Of a DNA stretch of 64,000 nucleotides, positions 1-7,296 are shown in pieces. Below the pieces are notes generated by a model. It had not been told where the DNA came from. It saw only the letters and a list, made by a program, of their open reading frames with translations, and did no database searches. Source of the DNA: Porphyrobacter sp. AAP82 (GTDB taxonomy: Bacteria; Pseudomonadota; Alphaproteobacteria; Sphingomonadales; Sphingomonadaceae); NCBI RefSeq assembly GCF_000331285.1, contig NZ_ANFX01000019.1, positions 1 to 64,000 on the forward strand, read 5' to 3'. Position numbers and translations under genes: made by a program. The stretch's first letter is position 1. Every line of letters begins with the position of its first letter.

Positions 1-758
1 GGGGGCGGCGGGGGCGGCGGGGGCGGGGTCACCGCAACCGGCGCAACCACCGGCGGCTCTTCGCCACCGAAGTTGTAGGTGATCGTGCCAAGCAGCGAGT
101 GCGTGGCGACGCTGGTGTCGAGGTCGCGGCCGAACGGATCGACGAGGTTCACGTCGGTCGCGCGGAAGTAGCGATACTTCAGACCGACATCCCAAGAGTC
201 GCTGATCGGCGCGCGGACGCCCGCAAGAAGCTGCCAGGCAAAGCCGGTGTCCGAATCGTTCCACACGCCCGGGCCGTTGGCATTCACGCGGCCGTCCATG
301 TCGACGCGGGCCACGCCCACACCGCCACCGACGAAGCCCTGAACGCTGTCGTCATCGCCGAAATCGACGAGGCCGTTGAGCATGAAGCTCAGCGCGTTGA
401 CTTCACCCAGCGCGTCGCGCGTGCCGGTGAAGGTGTTAAAGCCGCCCGGCGCGCCCTGCGCGGGGTTGAGCGCGAGGCCCTGGCTGCCGGCGGTCACTTC
501 CGAAAGATCGGCAGCGCGGTAGCTGGCTTCGGCTTCGAGGCGGAAGCCGCCGAAGTCATAGCCCACAATCCCGCCGAAATCGTAGCCGGTGTCATAATTG
601 GCCGCCGCGTCGTCCGCAGCACCGTTGACATCGATCGACTGGTCTTGGACCACCATGACGCCGCCATCACCCTCGATATACCACTGGCCGTCGCGGGCCA
701 TGGCGGGCGTGGTCAGCGCGGTCGAAGCCATCGCCATTCCAATGACGAATTTGCGCAT
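1..758 (-). CDS. OmpA-like outer-membrane beta-barrel protein (C-terminus outside window)
   Basis: The protein starts MRKFVIGMAMAS with a signal peptide ending near TPAMA-RDG. About 200 residues of alternating aromatic/hydrophobic strands follow (for example QWYIEGDGGV, YDFGGFRLEAEASYR, SDSWDVGLKYRYF, HSLLGTITYNFGG), typical of an eight-stranded OmpA/OmpW-type porin domain. The barrel ends in GGEEPP and runs into a proline-rich linker (G/C-only repeats at 1-25) at the window edge. Such a linker normally leads to a peptidoglycan-binding OmpA C-terminal domain, but that part is not visible. Expected location is the outer membrane. The ATG at 758-756 is the first start before the signal peptide. 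The barrel assignment is strong; the C-terminal domain is inference. Confidence 0.85.
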   Translation of the reverse strand, partial: MRKFVIGMAMASTALTTPAMARDGQWYIEGDGGVMVVQDQSIDVNGAADDAAANYDTGYDFGGIVGYDFGGFRLEAEASYRAADLSEVTAGSQGLALNPAQGAPGGFNTFTGTRDALGEVNALSFMLNGLVDFGDDDSVQGFVGGGVGVARVDMDGRVNANGPGVWNDSDTGFAWQLLAGVRAPISDSWDVGLKYRYFRATDVNLVDPFGRDLDTSVATHSLLGTITYNFGGEEPPVVAPVAVTPPPPPPPP

Positions 759-892
759 TTCCGGATTTCCCCTTTGCGTTAAACTTGAGGCACTCGCTTT
801 CTCTATCTTTTCCCCCCGCGCGAGGCAAGCAGTCAATGCCCTTGTGGTGTTGCAAGAATGTCGCTGAAAAGGCCTTGTGGATAAAAATGTAA

Positions 893-916
893 CCCCAAAA
901 GCGGCGGTAATCCGCC
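893..916 (-). terminator. Probable rho-independent terminator after the DUF2793 remnant
   Basis: On the minus strand a GGCGG-ATTA-CCGCC hairpin (903-916) is followed by GCTTTTGG. It lies 24 nt past the DUF2793 stop codon. The stem is only 5 bp, so the call is moderate. Confidence 0.4.
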
Positions 917-939
917 ATTCGCAGGATTCATGGGAGCCT

Positions 940-1338
940 CTAGGCGAGAACACCCATGGTCTTCAGCGCCGTAATCAACGCCGTCAGGGTGTTGCGCGCC
1001 TGCACGTCGATAACCGTTCCACCGGACGCTGCGGCAACCACCGCAGCCGGCTGCCATTGTGTCCGGAAGATGACAAGTGCGCCGACCGCGCGGTCGTAAA
1101 TCACCATGCCGTCTGCGGGCGGGATGAAGTGCCAGGCACCGGCAATGCGGACCGCCAGCTTTCCTTCCTGGCCAACCCATGCACCGGTGGCGGTCGCCGT
1201 CACCCGGTAGCACGCGCCGTCCAGCGGGCTTGCCGGCGGAGCCGCCTGCGAGGCGGTGACAGCGCGGGCGTGGAGCGCATCGAGCAAGCTCAGCGCCTCG
1301 TTAACGAAGAATTCCTTCTGCGCCTGCCCTGCAAGCAT
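940..1338 (-). pseudogene. DUF2793 protein remnant (GTA/phage tail-associated), N-terminally truncated
   Basis: The reading frame begins MLAGQAQKEFFVNEALSLLD and continues through PLDGACYRVTATATGAWVGQ and AGAWHFIPPADG to a stop at 940. This is the conserved core of the DUF2793 family, found mostly in alphaproteobacterial GTA and prophage tail clusters. Relatives carry roughly 20 more residues before the AGQAQKE block. Here those residues are missing, because the frame emerges directly out of a truncated terminase gene. The ATG at 1338 lies in the last coding stretch of that terminase, so translational coupling would be possible. About 132 residues remain. It is probably non-functional scar material, although the remaining frame is intact. 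Confidence 0.7.
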
Positions 1339-1822
1339 GGCTGTGCTGCGGCCCGCGCAGCGTCTCCGGCTCGGCGGCCGAGAACAGCTGTGCCTGCGCC
1401 CCGTTCTCGAACCGGATGCGGTGGAGCGAGGGTTCGAAATGCGGCTTGTGGCCCGGGCGGCAGACCGCAAGCAGCCCGCTTTCGCCCTCGACCATCACCG
1501 CCCGCGCCTCGGCCAGCGAGGAGGAGACCAGCGCGATCCGCGCGTCAGGGTGGCTATCGGCGATCATCCGCACCCATTCGGCACCCGCGCGGGTCTTGCC
1601 GAAGCCGCGGCCGGCCATGATCATCCACACCCGCCAATCGCCCGGCGGGGGCAGCTGTTCCTTGCGGGCGAGGTATTCCCACAGATAGTCGAAGCTATTC
1701 ATCTGGTTCTGATCGAGGTCCTCGGTCAGCTCGCGGTAAACCCGTTCGCCATCGGCCTTCTCGATGTCGGGTTTATAGGGATCGGCGATCTGGTCGATCA
1801 TCTCGTCATAGGGGCCGCTCAT
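1301..1822 (-). pseudogene. GTA-type terminase large subunit, truncated after the ATPase N-terminus
   Basis: The product starts MSGPYDEMIDQIADPY and carries the terminase/GTA ATPase Walker A-like motif GRGFGKTR at residues 71-78, followed by ARIALVSSSLAEARAVM and the family-specific GPQHSHA block at 157-163. Intact GTA large terminases are over 400 residues and continue directly into a W-C-D-E Walker B region and then a nuclease domain. Here the frame changes right after GPQHSHA into ten unrelated residues and stops at 1301. The ATG overlaps the stop of the small-terminase gene by 4 nt (ATGA), as in intact clusters. Without Walker B and nuclease it cannot package DNA. Confidence 0.85.
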
Positions 1823-2277
1823 TCGCCCTTCCCTTCTGCTGCGGCTCTTTCGCGGGCGATGCGGCGGCGGATGTCCTCGATCTTGCGGTCGATCGAGGCG
1901 CGCACTTCGGCGGCGCTGACATCGCGCACCTGGCTTGCCGCGCGGCCCGCGTGATCGCGGTGGGCGGCGAGCAGACGGATCGCGTTGGGGAAGTCGAACT
2001 TCTCGCCATCGGCGGTCTTGGCATCGCCGTCGCGCAGGCGGCGGACCACCTCGAGCTCGAGGCCGAGATAGCCGTCAGCCAGGGCCGCCAGCCAGCCGCG
2101 CGCGAATTCGGGCTGGTCGCGGCGCGCCTGGCAGGCTTCGGCGATGCTGACGCCGGCGGTCGTCGCGGCGCGATCGAGGCTCGAGGTTGCGCTGAGGGTG
2201 TCGAGGAACCGCTTTTGCCAATGCTGCCCGCAGGCGGCTCCGTCACGGTCGGAACGGGCAGGCACGATCTTGGCCAT
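1819..2277 (-). CDS. GTA small terminase-like DNA-binding protein
   Basis: This 152-residue protein starts MAKIVPARSDRDGAACG. Its core, LDRAATTAGVSIAEACQ with downstream RRDQPEFARGW, looks like the helix-turn-helix of terminase small subunits. The C-terminal part is long, charged and helical. The ATG at 2277 has GAAGGAG upstream; an earlier in-frame ATG at 2409 gives an implausible N-terminus. The gene overlaps the large-terminase start by 4 nt, the arrangement at the head of sphingomonad GTA clusters. In a complete GTA it would recognise host DNA for headful packaging. With its partner truncated it is probably a relic that is still intact. Assignment rests on position and fold rather than strong sequence signatures. 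Confidence 0.6.
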   Translation of the reverse strand: MAKIVPARSDRDGAACGQHWQKRFLDTLSATSSLDRAATTAGVSIAEACQARRDQPEFARGWLAALADGYLGLELEVVRRLRDGDAKTADGEKFDFPNAIRLLAAHRDHAGRAASQVRDVSAAEVRASIDRKIEDIRRRIARERAAAEGKGE

Positions 2278-2581
2278 GGGCGCCACTCCTTCGGCGAACG
2301 GAAGTGGGCAGCGCTTCCGGTGGGAAGCGCCGCCCGCTGGCGAATCGCTATTTCTGGATGATGTCCTTTGATAACCAATAAGCGTGACGATGTCAATCAA
2401 AATAACCATTCAGGTTAATTGACACATTCGGTTTCACGATCCACCGACAAGGGCTGCCACGCAATCTCGTTGCGCATACCGTATTGACGGCGCGCAACAT
2501 AGCCCATGGTATCATTGGTGGCCGGGCGGGCAGGTGGACCGGGGGAGGAGGCTGCTTCGCGCGGCAGCGCGACAAATGCCG
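2278..2581. other. Intergenic stretch between spt and the GTA remnant
   Basis: These 304 bases hold no convincing gene. The central part (about 2340-2430) is distinctly AT-richer than the surroundings and contains the promoter described at 2368-2396. The remainder (2430-2581) lies just after the spt stop codon; I saw no clear terminator hairpin with a T-run in it. Confidence 0.5.
2368..2396 (-). promoter_or_regulatory. Sigma-70-like promoter for the GTA remnant
   Basis: Read on the minus strand: TTGACA (2396-2391), a 17-bp spacer, then TATCAA (2373-2368). The -35 is perfect and the spacing optimal. The predicted transcript would start about 85 nt before the small-terminase ATG. It suggests the head of the GTA cluster kept its promoter after the rest was lost. 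Confidence 0.55.
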
Positions 2582-3820
2582 TCAGATGATCCCGATCGCC
2601 TTGCCGGCGCGCTCGAACATGCCGAGGATGGTCTGCACCTGCTCGGCCGTGTGCTCTGCGCACAGCGAGCAGCGCAGCAGGGTCATGCCCGCAGGCGTTG
2701 CCGGAGGCCTTGCGAGGTTGACGTAGAGGCCCTCCTTCAAGAGCGCTTCCCACATCATCGCGCCCTTTTCGAGATCGGGCATCATGACCGCGATGATCGC
2801 GCTCTGCGGGGTTTCGGTGCCCAGCTGGAAACCGAGCTCGATAAGGCCCTTGTGCAGTGTGCGGCTGTTCTCCCACAGGTGCGCACGCTTGTTGCCGCCA
2901 TGCATCAGCTTGCGGATCGAGGTCGCCGAGCTTGCCATCACGGCGGGCGGAAGGGCGGCGGTGAACACATAGGGACGGCACACCAGGCGCATTACCTCGA
3001 ACTTGGGGTGGTTGGAGACACAGAAGCCGCCCACCGTGCCCACGCTCTTGGAGAAGGTGCCGATGATGAAATCGACATCATCGATCACGCCCTGCTCTTC
3101 GGCGACGCCGCGGCCGTGCGCGCCGATGAAGCCCATCGAATGGGCCTCGTCGACCAGCACCATCGCGCCGTGCGCCTTGGAGATGCGCACCATCTCCTGC
3201 AACGGCGCGACATCGCCCATCATCGAATAGACGCCCTCGAGCACCACCAGCTTGCCCGCGCCTTCGGGGATGCGCTTCAGGCGCTTCTCCAGCGCTTCGA
3301 CATCATTGTGCTTGAAGGGCACAACTTCGGCATTGCCCATCGCGCAGCCATCCCAGATCGAGGCGTGGCTATCGATGTCGAGGATGATGTAATCGCCCTT
3401 GCCCGCCAGCGTCGAGATGACGCCGAGGTTGGCCTGGTAGCCGGTCGAGAAGACCATCGCGTGGTCCATGCCGTAGAATTCGCGCAGCGCGGCCTCGACA
3501 TCGCGGTGGTCGCGGAAGGTGCCGTTCAATACGCGGCTGCCCGTGGTCCCCGCTCCGAAATCCTCCATCGCCGCCTTGCCGGCCGCGATCACATCTGGAT
3601 CGAAGGTCATGCCCATGTAGTTGTAGGTGCCGAGCAGGATCGTGTCGCGCCCGTTGCAGATCGCGCGGGTGGGCGAGAGCACCTGCTCCATCACCAGGTT
3701 GAACGGATCCTCCACCCCGGCGGCAAGCAGCTGCTCGCGGGTCTGGATGATGGGATCGAACTTGGCGAGCAGATCGACCGGTTCGGCAGCGGCGGTGGTG
3801 TCGTTCATGGCGGTTGCCAT
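2582..3820 (-). CDS. spt: Serine palmitoyltransferase
   Basis: This 412-residue protein is a PLP-dependent alpha-oxoamine synthase. Family marks are NYMGMTFDP, GTTGSRVLNGT, DSHAS (His about 152), VDEAHSMGFIG (Asp224, His227) and the PLP lysine in GTFSKSVGTVGGF (Lys258). In sphingomonads this enzyme condenses L-serine with palmitoyl thioester to 3-ketodihydrosphingosine, the first step of sphingolipid synthesis, and it is cytosolic. It differs from KBL and BioF by its Sphingomonas-type N-terminus (DLLAKFDPI) and by the dedicated acyl carrier protein only 2 nt upstream. Start ATG 3820; a second ATG four codons on is possible. The pair replaces LPS-based outer-leaflet chemistry in this order. 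Confidence 0.92.
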   Translation of the reverse strand: MATAMNDTTAAAEPVDLLAKFDPIIQTREQLLAAGVEDPFNLVMEQVLSPTRAICNGRDTILLGTYNYMGMTFDPDVIAAGKAAMEDFGAGTTGSRVLNGTFRDHRDVEAALREFYGMDHAMVFSTGYQANLGVISTLAGKGDYIILDIDSHASIWDGCAMGNAEVVPFKHNDVEALEKRLKRIPEGAGKLVVLEGVYSMMGDVAPLQEMVRISKAHGAMVLVDEAHSMGFIGAHGRGVAEEQGVIDDVDFIIGTFSKSVGTVGGFCVSNHPKFEVMRLVCRPYVFTAALPPAVMASSATSIRKLMHGGNKRAHLWENSRTLHKGLIELGFQLGTETPQSAIIAVMMPDLEKGAMMWEALLKEGLYVNLARPPATPAGMTLLRCSLCAEHTAEQVQTILGMFERAGKAIGII

Positions 3821-3822
3821 TA

Positions 3823-4092
3823 TCAGCTATCCTGCAACTTGTGGACTGCCGCCACCAATTGGCCCCAGTTTTCGATCTCGGCCTGCTGGTTCATCGAGAT
3901 GATGACGTCGAACTCGTCCTCGATCTCGGCGACGAAATCCATCACGGTAAGGCTGTCGAATTCGAGATCGCCGGCAAAGGTGGTCGCATCCTCGATGGCG
4001 ATGCCCTTCTTGTTGAAGGGCTCGATCAGGGTGCGGATCTTGGCGTCGACGTCTGCGGGGGTCATGGCGTTCGTGCTTTCGTTGGACGGCAT
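3823..4092 (-). CDS. Acyl carrier protein dedicated to serine palmitoyltransferase
   Basis: This 89-residue acidic protein contains the 4'-phosphopantetheine site LEFDSLTVMDF with Ser about 47. It has four predicted helices, as expected of an ACP. It sits directly upstream of spt with 2 nt between the genes, so the two are translated together. The context says it presents the long acyl chain to serine palmitoyltransferase rather than serving general fatty-acid synthesis. The first nine residues are polar and poorly conserved-looking; an alternative ATG at 4065 (MTPADVDAK) would also give a complete ACP. Confidence 0.9.
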   Translation of the reverse strand: MPSNESTNAMTPADVDAKIRTLIEPFNKKGIAIEDATTFAGDLEFDSLTVMDFVAEIEDEFDVIISMNQQAEIENWGQLVAAVHKLQDS

Positions 4093-4216
4093 ATGCGGCG
4101 TGTCGGTTGTGGCGCGGGCTCTAGCCCTCTATTACGGCTGCAAAACGGCGGATGATGCAGCTTGTCAAGCTTTCGCCGTGCAGGCTTCGGCCGCAGGGCC
4201 TTTCCGGGGGGAAAGA

Positions 4217-4792
4217 ATGGGCAATGAAGTCACAGGGGCCGCCGCGCCCAAGGCAGCGCCTTCGCTGCCGTCGCCTTCGGGCTATTCCAATCACGCGATC
4301 CATCTGGTGCGCACCGCGCAGCAGATCAACCTGTCGCTCAGTCAGATGGCCGACCAGAAGGCCTCGATCCTGATGGGGGCGACTTTTCTCGTCTTCACCA
4401 TCACCGTCGGGCAGGCCCGCAATGGCGAACTGCCCTGGTCGCTGGGAATGCTGGCGCTGTTCGCCTTCATCTCGGCGATGTGTGCGGTTTTCGCGGTGTT
4501 GCCTGCGGTCAGCAGCCCGGCGGCGGCAAAGCTCAATAACGGCAAGGTCAACAAGCTGTTTTTCGGCACCTTCACCGGCCTCGACGAACAGGAATGGATC
4601 GATTCCATCCTCGCCGAACTGCACGCCGATGAAACCGTGTTCCGCACCATGCTCCACGACATCTACCAGAACGGGCAGGTGCTCCAGCGCAAGAAGTACC
4701 GGTTCCTCGCCTATGCCTACAAGAGCTTCATGTTCGGCATGTGCCTGACCGCGATCACCTTCGTGATCGAGATGGCGGCGCATTACGTCTGA
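4217..4792 (+). CDS. Pycsar effector-like (PycTM/DUF5706) transmembrane protein
   Basis: This 191-residue protein has the hallmark MADQKASILMGATFLVF, the start of the first membrane segment of the PycTM family. A second hydrophobic segment lies around residues 75-98 and a C-terminal one around 170-190, with a polar linker holding FGTFTGLDEQEWIDSIL between them. In the Pycsar phage-defence system such proteins sense cCMP or cUMP and damage the inner membrane. No pyrimidine cyclase gene lies nearby; the neighbours are the ACP gene (divergent) and divK (convergent, 6 nt apart). The job may therefore be housekeeping or require an unlinked cyclase. ATG 4217 follows a GGGGG-rich ribosome site. Confidence 0.65.
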   Translation: MGNEVTGAAAPKAAPSLPSPSGYSNHAIHLVRTAQQINLSLSQMADQKASILMGATFLVFTITVGQARNGELPWSLGMLALFAFISAMCAVFAVLPAVSSPAAAKLNNGKVNKLFFGTFTGLDEQEWIDSILAELHADETVFRTMLHDIYQNGQVLQRKKYRFLAYAYKSFMFGMCLTAITFVIEMAAHYV

Positions 4793-4798
4793 GGCGGG

Positions 4799-5161
4799 TC
4801 ACACCAGCGCGTTGACCGCGTTCATGAAGGGCCCGATGGAGACCGGCTTGGAAAGATAGCCCTCGGCCCCCGCCGCGCGGATGCGCTCCTCGTCGCCCTT
4901 GGCGGCGAAGGCGGTCACCGCGAGCACCGGGATCGCCGCCAGCCGCCGGTCGCGCTTGGCCGCCTCGATCAGATCGACGCCGGAGACGCCGCCCAGCTGG
5001 ATGTCCATGATGATGAGATCGGGCGAGACGGCGCGCGCGGTGTCGAGCACCTTGTCGCCTTCCGCCACGGGTTCCACCTCGAAGCCGTTGGCGCGAAGCA
5101 CGTCGCAGAACAATTTCCGGTTGAGGTCATTGTCCTCGACAACCATGATCCGCTTTGTCAC
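4799..5161 (-). CDS. divK: DivK-type single-domain response regulator
   Basis: This 120-residue protein is a bare receiver domain. The acidic pocket is at VVEDNDLN (Glu9, Asp10), the phosphoacceptor is Asp53 in DLIIMDIQL, a conserved Thr lies in LAVTAFA and the switch lysine in YLSKPV. No output domain is present. The N-terminus MTKRIMVVEDNDLNRKLF closely resembles Caulobacter DivK, which relays cell-cycle phosphosignalling through DivJ/PleC to CtrA. It stands alone, convergent with the PycTM-like gene. Confidence 0.85.
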   Translation of the reverse strand: MTKRIMVVEDNDLNRKLFCDVLRANGFEVEPVAEGDKVLDTARAVSPDLIIMDIQLGGVSGVDLIEAAKRDRRLAAIPVLAVTAFAAKGDEERIRAAGAEGYLSKPVSIGPFMNAVNALV

Positions 5162-5284
5162 TGAACGCCCCGATTTGCCACCCGACCCGTTCGTTACTCC
5201 CAGCCGAAGGACAGGACAATCCCGCTTCGCCCCCTATCCGAGCCCCGCAATCCCGAAGGGCTGGCGCTGGCTGCGCTCGGCTGG

Positions 5285-5494
5285 GTGCTGGAGTGCGAGG
5301 ATCGCGCCGCGCGATACCTTGAACTGACCGGGCTCGATCCCGATTCGCTGCGCAGCGGGCTGGGCGATCCGATGGTGCTTGCCAGCGCGCTCGAATTTCT
5401 CGCCAACCACGAACCCGATCTGATCCGCGCGGCAGAGGCGCTTGCCGTCACGCCCGAGGAACTGGTCGCCGCCAAGGACGCTTTGCAAGCATGA
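5285..5494 (+). CDS. DUF3572 family protein (start uncertain)
   Basis: The frame encodes the DUF3572 core: PEGLALAALGWVLE, ARYLELTGLDPDSLR, LGDPMVLASALEFLANHEPDL. GTG 5285 is the first conventional start, but it falls inside the conserved first helix; the family-like sequence begins near 5222. Between the in-frame stop at 5162 and 5285 there is no ATG, GTG or TTG. An ATC at 5219 lies after GAAGGACAGGACA. The gene overlaps the following HAD gene by 4 nt. Its function is unknown in the family. Either translation starts at a rare codon or the gene is N-terminally damaged. Confidence 0.7.
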   Translation: MLECEDRAARYLELTGLDPDSLRSGLGDPMVLASALEFLANHEPDLIRAAEALAVTPEELVAAKDALQA

Positions 5495-6111
5495 CCCGCC
5501 CCCTGATCATCTCCGACTGCGACGAGGTGCTGCTGCACATGGTCGCCCCCTTCAAGAACTGGCTGGAGGCTTCGCAGGGCGTGAGCTTCCACCTCGAAGG
5601 CCACAACTTCGCCGAGGCGCTGCGTTGGCAGGACAGCGGCGAACTGCTCGCGCCGGCCGATATCTGGCGGATGCTGCGCAGCTTCTTCGACAACGAGATG
5701 GACTCGCAAAAGCCGATCGCCGGCGCGGTCGAGGGGATCAATACCCTTGCCGAGAAGGCCGACGTGGTGATTCTGACGAACCTTGTCGACCATCACCGCG
5801 ATGCGCGGGCCGAACAGCTCGCCAAGGTCGGGATCAATGCGCGGGTGTTCACCAACCAGGGGCCCAAGGGACCGGCGCTGAAGGCGATCATCGACGAGTA
5901 TGCCCCCACCCGCGCGCTGTTCATCGACGATCTCGCCCAGCACCATGCGAGCGTTGCCGAGTTCACCCCGCAGGTCACGCGGCTGCACCTGTGCGGCGAG
6001 CCGATGATCGCCCATGCCATTGATTGCGCACACAAGGCAGGCCACGCCGAGGCCCGGATCGACCGCTGGGACGAGGCCCTGCCATGGCTGCTTCAACGAC
6101 TGGAGAACTGA
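5491..6111 (+). CDS. HAD-superfamily hydrolase
   Basis: This 206-residue protein starts MTRPLIISDCDEVLLHMV; Asp9 and Asp11 form HAD motif I. Motif II is VVILTNL, a basic residue in GPKGPALK may serve motif III, and the acidic pair in ALFIDDLAQHH is motif IV. A small helical cap lies between motifs I and II. It is a cytosolic phosphatase-type enzyme of unknown substrate. It is the second gene of a five-gene run with 4-nt overlaps or gaps of a few bases. Confidence 0.8.
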   Translation: MTRPLIISDCDEVLLHMVAPFKNWLEASQGVSFHLEGHNFAEALRWQDSGELLAPADIWRMLRSFFDNEMDSQKPIAGAVEGINTLAEKADVVILTNLVDHHRDARAEQLAKVGINARVFTNQGPKGPALKAIIDEYAPTRALFIDDLAQHHASVAEFTPQVTRLHLCGEPMIAHAIDCAHKAGHAEARIDRWDEALPWLLQRLEN

Positions 6112-6115
6112 CACA

Positions 6116-6571
6116 ATGACGATCGCCGCCAAACTCGCCGAACTCGGCATCACCCTGCCCAAGGCCGCAGCGCCGGTGGCGAGCTATGTGCCGGTGGTGG
6201 TGCATGGCGGCTTCGCCCATGTCTCGGGCCAGCTGCCTTTCGTCGACGGGCAGGTGGTCAAGGGCCGGCTTGGCGATGACGTCTCGGTTGCCGAGGGGCA
6301 GGCGGCGGCGCGGGCCTGCGCGCTGATGATCGTCGCGCAGCTCGAGGCGGCAGGGCTGCTCGAGCAGGTCGAACGGATCGTCAAGCTCGGCGCCTTCATC
6401 AACTGCACCGCGGGTTTCACCGACCAGCCCGAAGTGGCGAACGGCGCCTCGGACCTGATGGAAGAGGTCTTCGGCGCGGCAGGCAAGCACGCCCGCGCTG
6501 CCGTGGGTGTCCCGGCCCTGCCGCGCGGGGCGGCGGTCGAAGTCGACGCGGTGATCGCCCTCAAGGCATGA
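6116..6571 (+). CDS. RidA (YjgF/YER057c/UK114) family protein
   Basis: This 151-residue protein has the RidA fold: GGFAHVSGQLPFVDG, EGQAAARACALMIVAQLEAAG, VKLGAFINCTAGF and GKHARAAVGVPALPRGAAVEVDAVIAL. It belongs to the longer subgroup often next to phosphodiesterase genes, not to the 125-residue archetype. Canonical RidA deaminates reactive enamine/imine intermediates; the Arg in HARAAVGVPALPRG is in the usual place for that chemistry. The ATG at 6116 lies just after the HAD stop, and the gene end overlaps the next gene by 4 nt. Confidence 0.85.
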   Translation: MTIAAKLAELGITLPKAAAPVASYVPVVVHGGFAHVSGQLPFVDGQVVKGRLGDDVSVAEGQAAARACALMIVAQLEAAGLLEQVERIVKLGAFINCTAGFTDQPEVANGASDLMEEVFGAAGKHARAAVGVPALPRGAAVEVDAVIALKA

Positions 6572-7296
6572 GCGCAAGGCCCGCTCCCGGCTGGCTGACG
6601 CAGTGGGAGTTTGCCCACCGCGGGCTGCATGGGCCGGGCGTGGCCGAGAACTCGCTCGCCGCCGCTGAGGGCGCCATCGCCCGCGGCATGGGGATCGAGT
6701 GCGACATCCAGCGCAGCCATGACGATCACCCGATCGTGTTCCACGACTGGGACCTCGCCCGGCTGACCGGCGAGGCGGGCGTGGTCGCCGAGCGCACCGC
6801 CGAGGCGATGGAGGCGCTCCACCTCCTGGGCACCGGCGAGCATCCGGTGCGGCTGGCGCGGTTCCTCGAGGTGGTGGCCGGACGCGTGCCGCTGCTGATC
6901 GAGATCAAGTCGCGCACCGGCTACGATGTCGAATGGACTTGCGCTTCGGTGGCATGGCTGCTGGACTCCTACAAGCATGACGTTGCGGTTATGAGCTTCG
7001 ATCCCAAAGTGTCGATCTGGTTCGCTTCCGAAGCCCCTGCCGTTTGCCGCGGTCTGGTCGGCACCGACAGCTACGGGAACGGCTTCGAGGGGGTGTGGCG
7101 CTCACCTGATGCCGTGGCTGCGGCAGCACCCGACTTCCTCGCCATCGACGTGAGCGACCTTGGCCGGCCCGAGGCGGCGGCGTGGCGGGCAGGGGGGCAT
7201 CCGCTGCTCACCTGGACCATCCGCTCTCCCGCGACCCGCGCCACCGGCCTCGCGCTCGCCGATGCCCTGATCGCCGAGGGGGACGGGCTGGCGTGA
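6568..7296 (+). CDS. Glycerophosphodiester phosphodiesterase
   Basis: This 242-residue TIM-barrel enzyme shows the GDPD signature: HRG at 17-19, the metal ligand pair ECD at 44-46, and FHDWDLARLTG with His59. Later barrel strands are LLIEIKSRTG and LLTWTIRS. It has no signal peptide, so it should be cytosolic and hydrolyse glycerophosphodiesters to sn-glycerol 3-phosphate plus alcohol. The start overlaps RidA and the stop overlaps the next gene by 4 nt. Confidence 0.9.
   Translation: MSARPAPGWLTQWEFAHRGLHGPGVAENSLAAAEGAIARGMGIECDIQRSHDDHPIVFHDWDLARLTGEAGVVAERTAEAMEALHLLGTGEHPVRLARFLEVVAGRVPLLIEIKSRTGYDVEWTCASVAWLLDSYKHDVAVMSFDPKVSIWFASEAPAVCRGLVGTDSYGNGFEGVWRSPDAVAAAAPDFLAIDVSDLGRPEAAAWRAGGHPLLTWTIRSPATRATGLALADALIAEGDGLA

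Noticed and set aside
1-25. G/C-only triplet repeat as a microsatellite or origin
   Set aside because: It is the codon run of a proline-rich linker in the OmpA-like protein.
2534-4216. Long plus-strand open frame running into the PycTM-like gene
   Set aside because: It is antisense to spt and the ACP gene. Real coding starts at ATG 4217, where the family sequence begins.
4217-5161. A complete Pycsar defence system
   Set aside because: Only the effector-like membrane protein is present. DivK is a cell-cycle regulator and not a cyclase, so no two-gene defence operon can be claimed.
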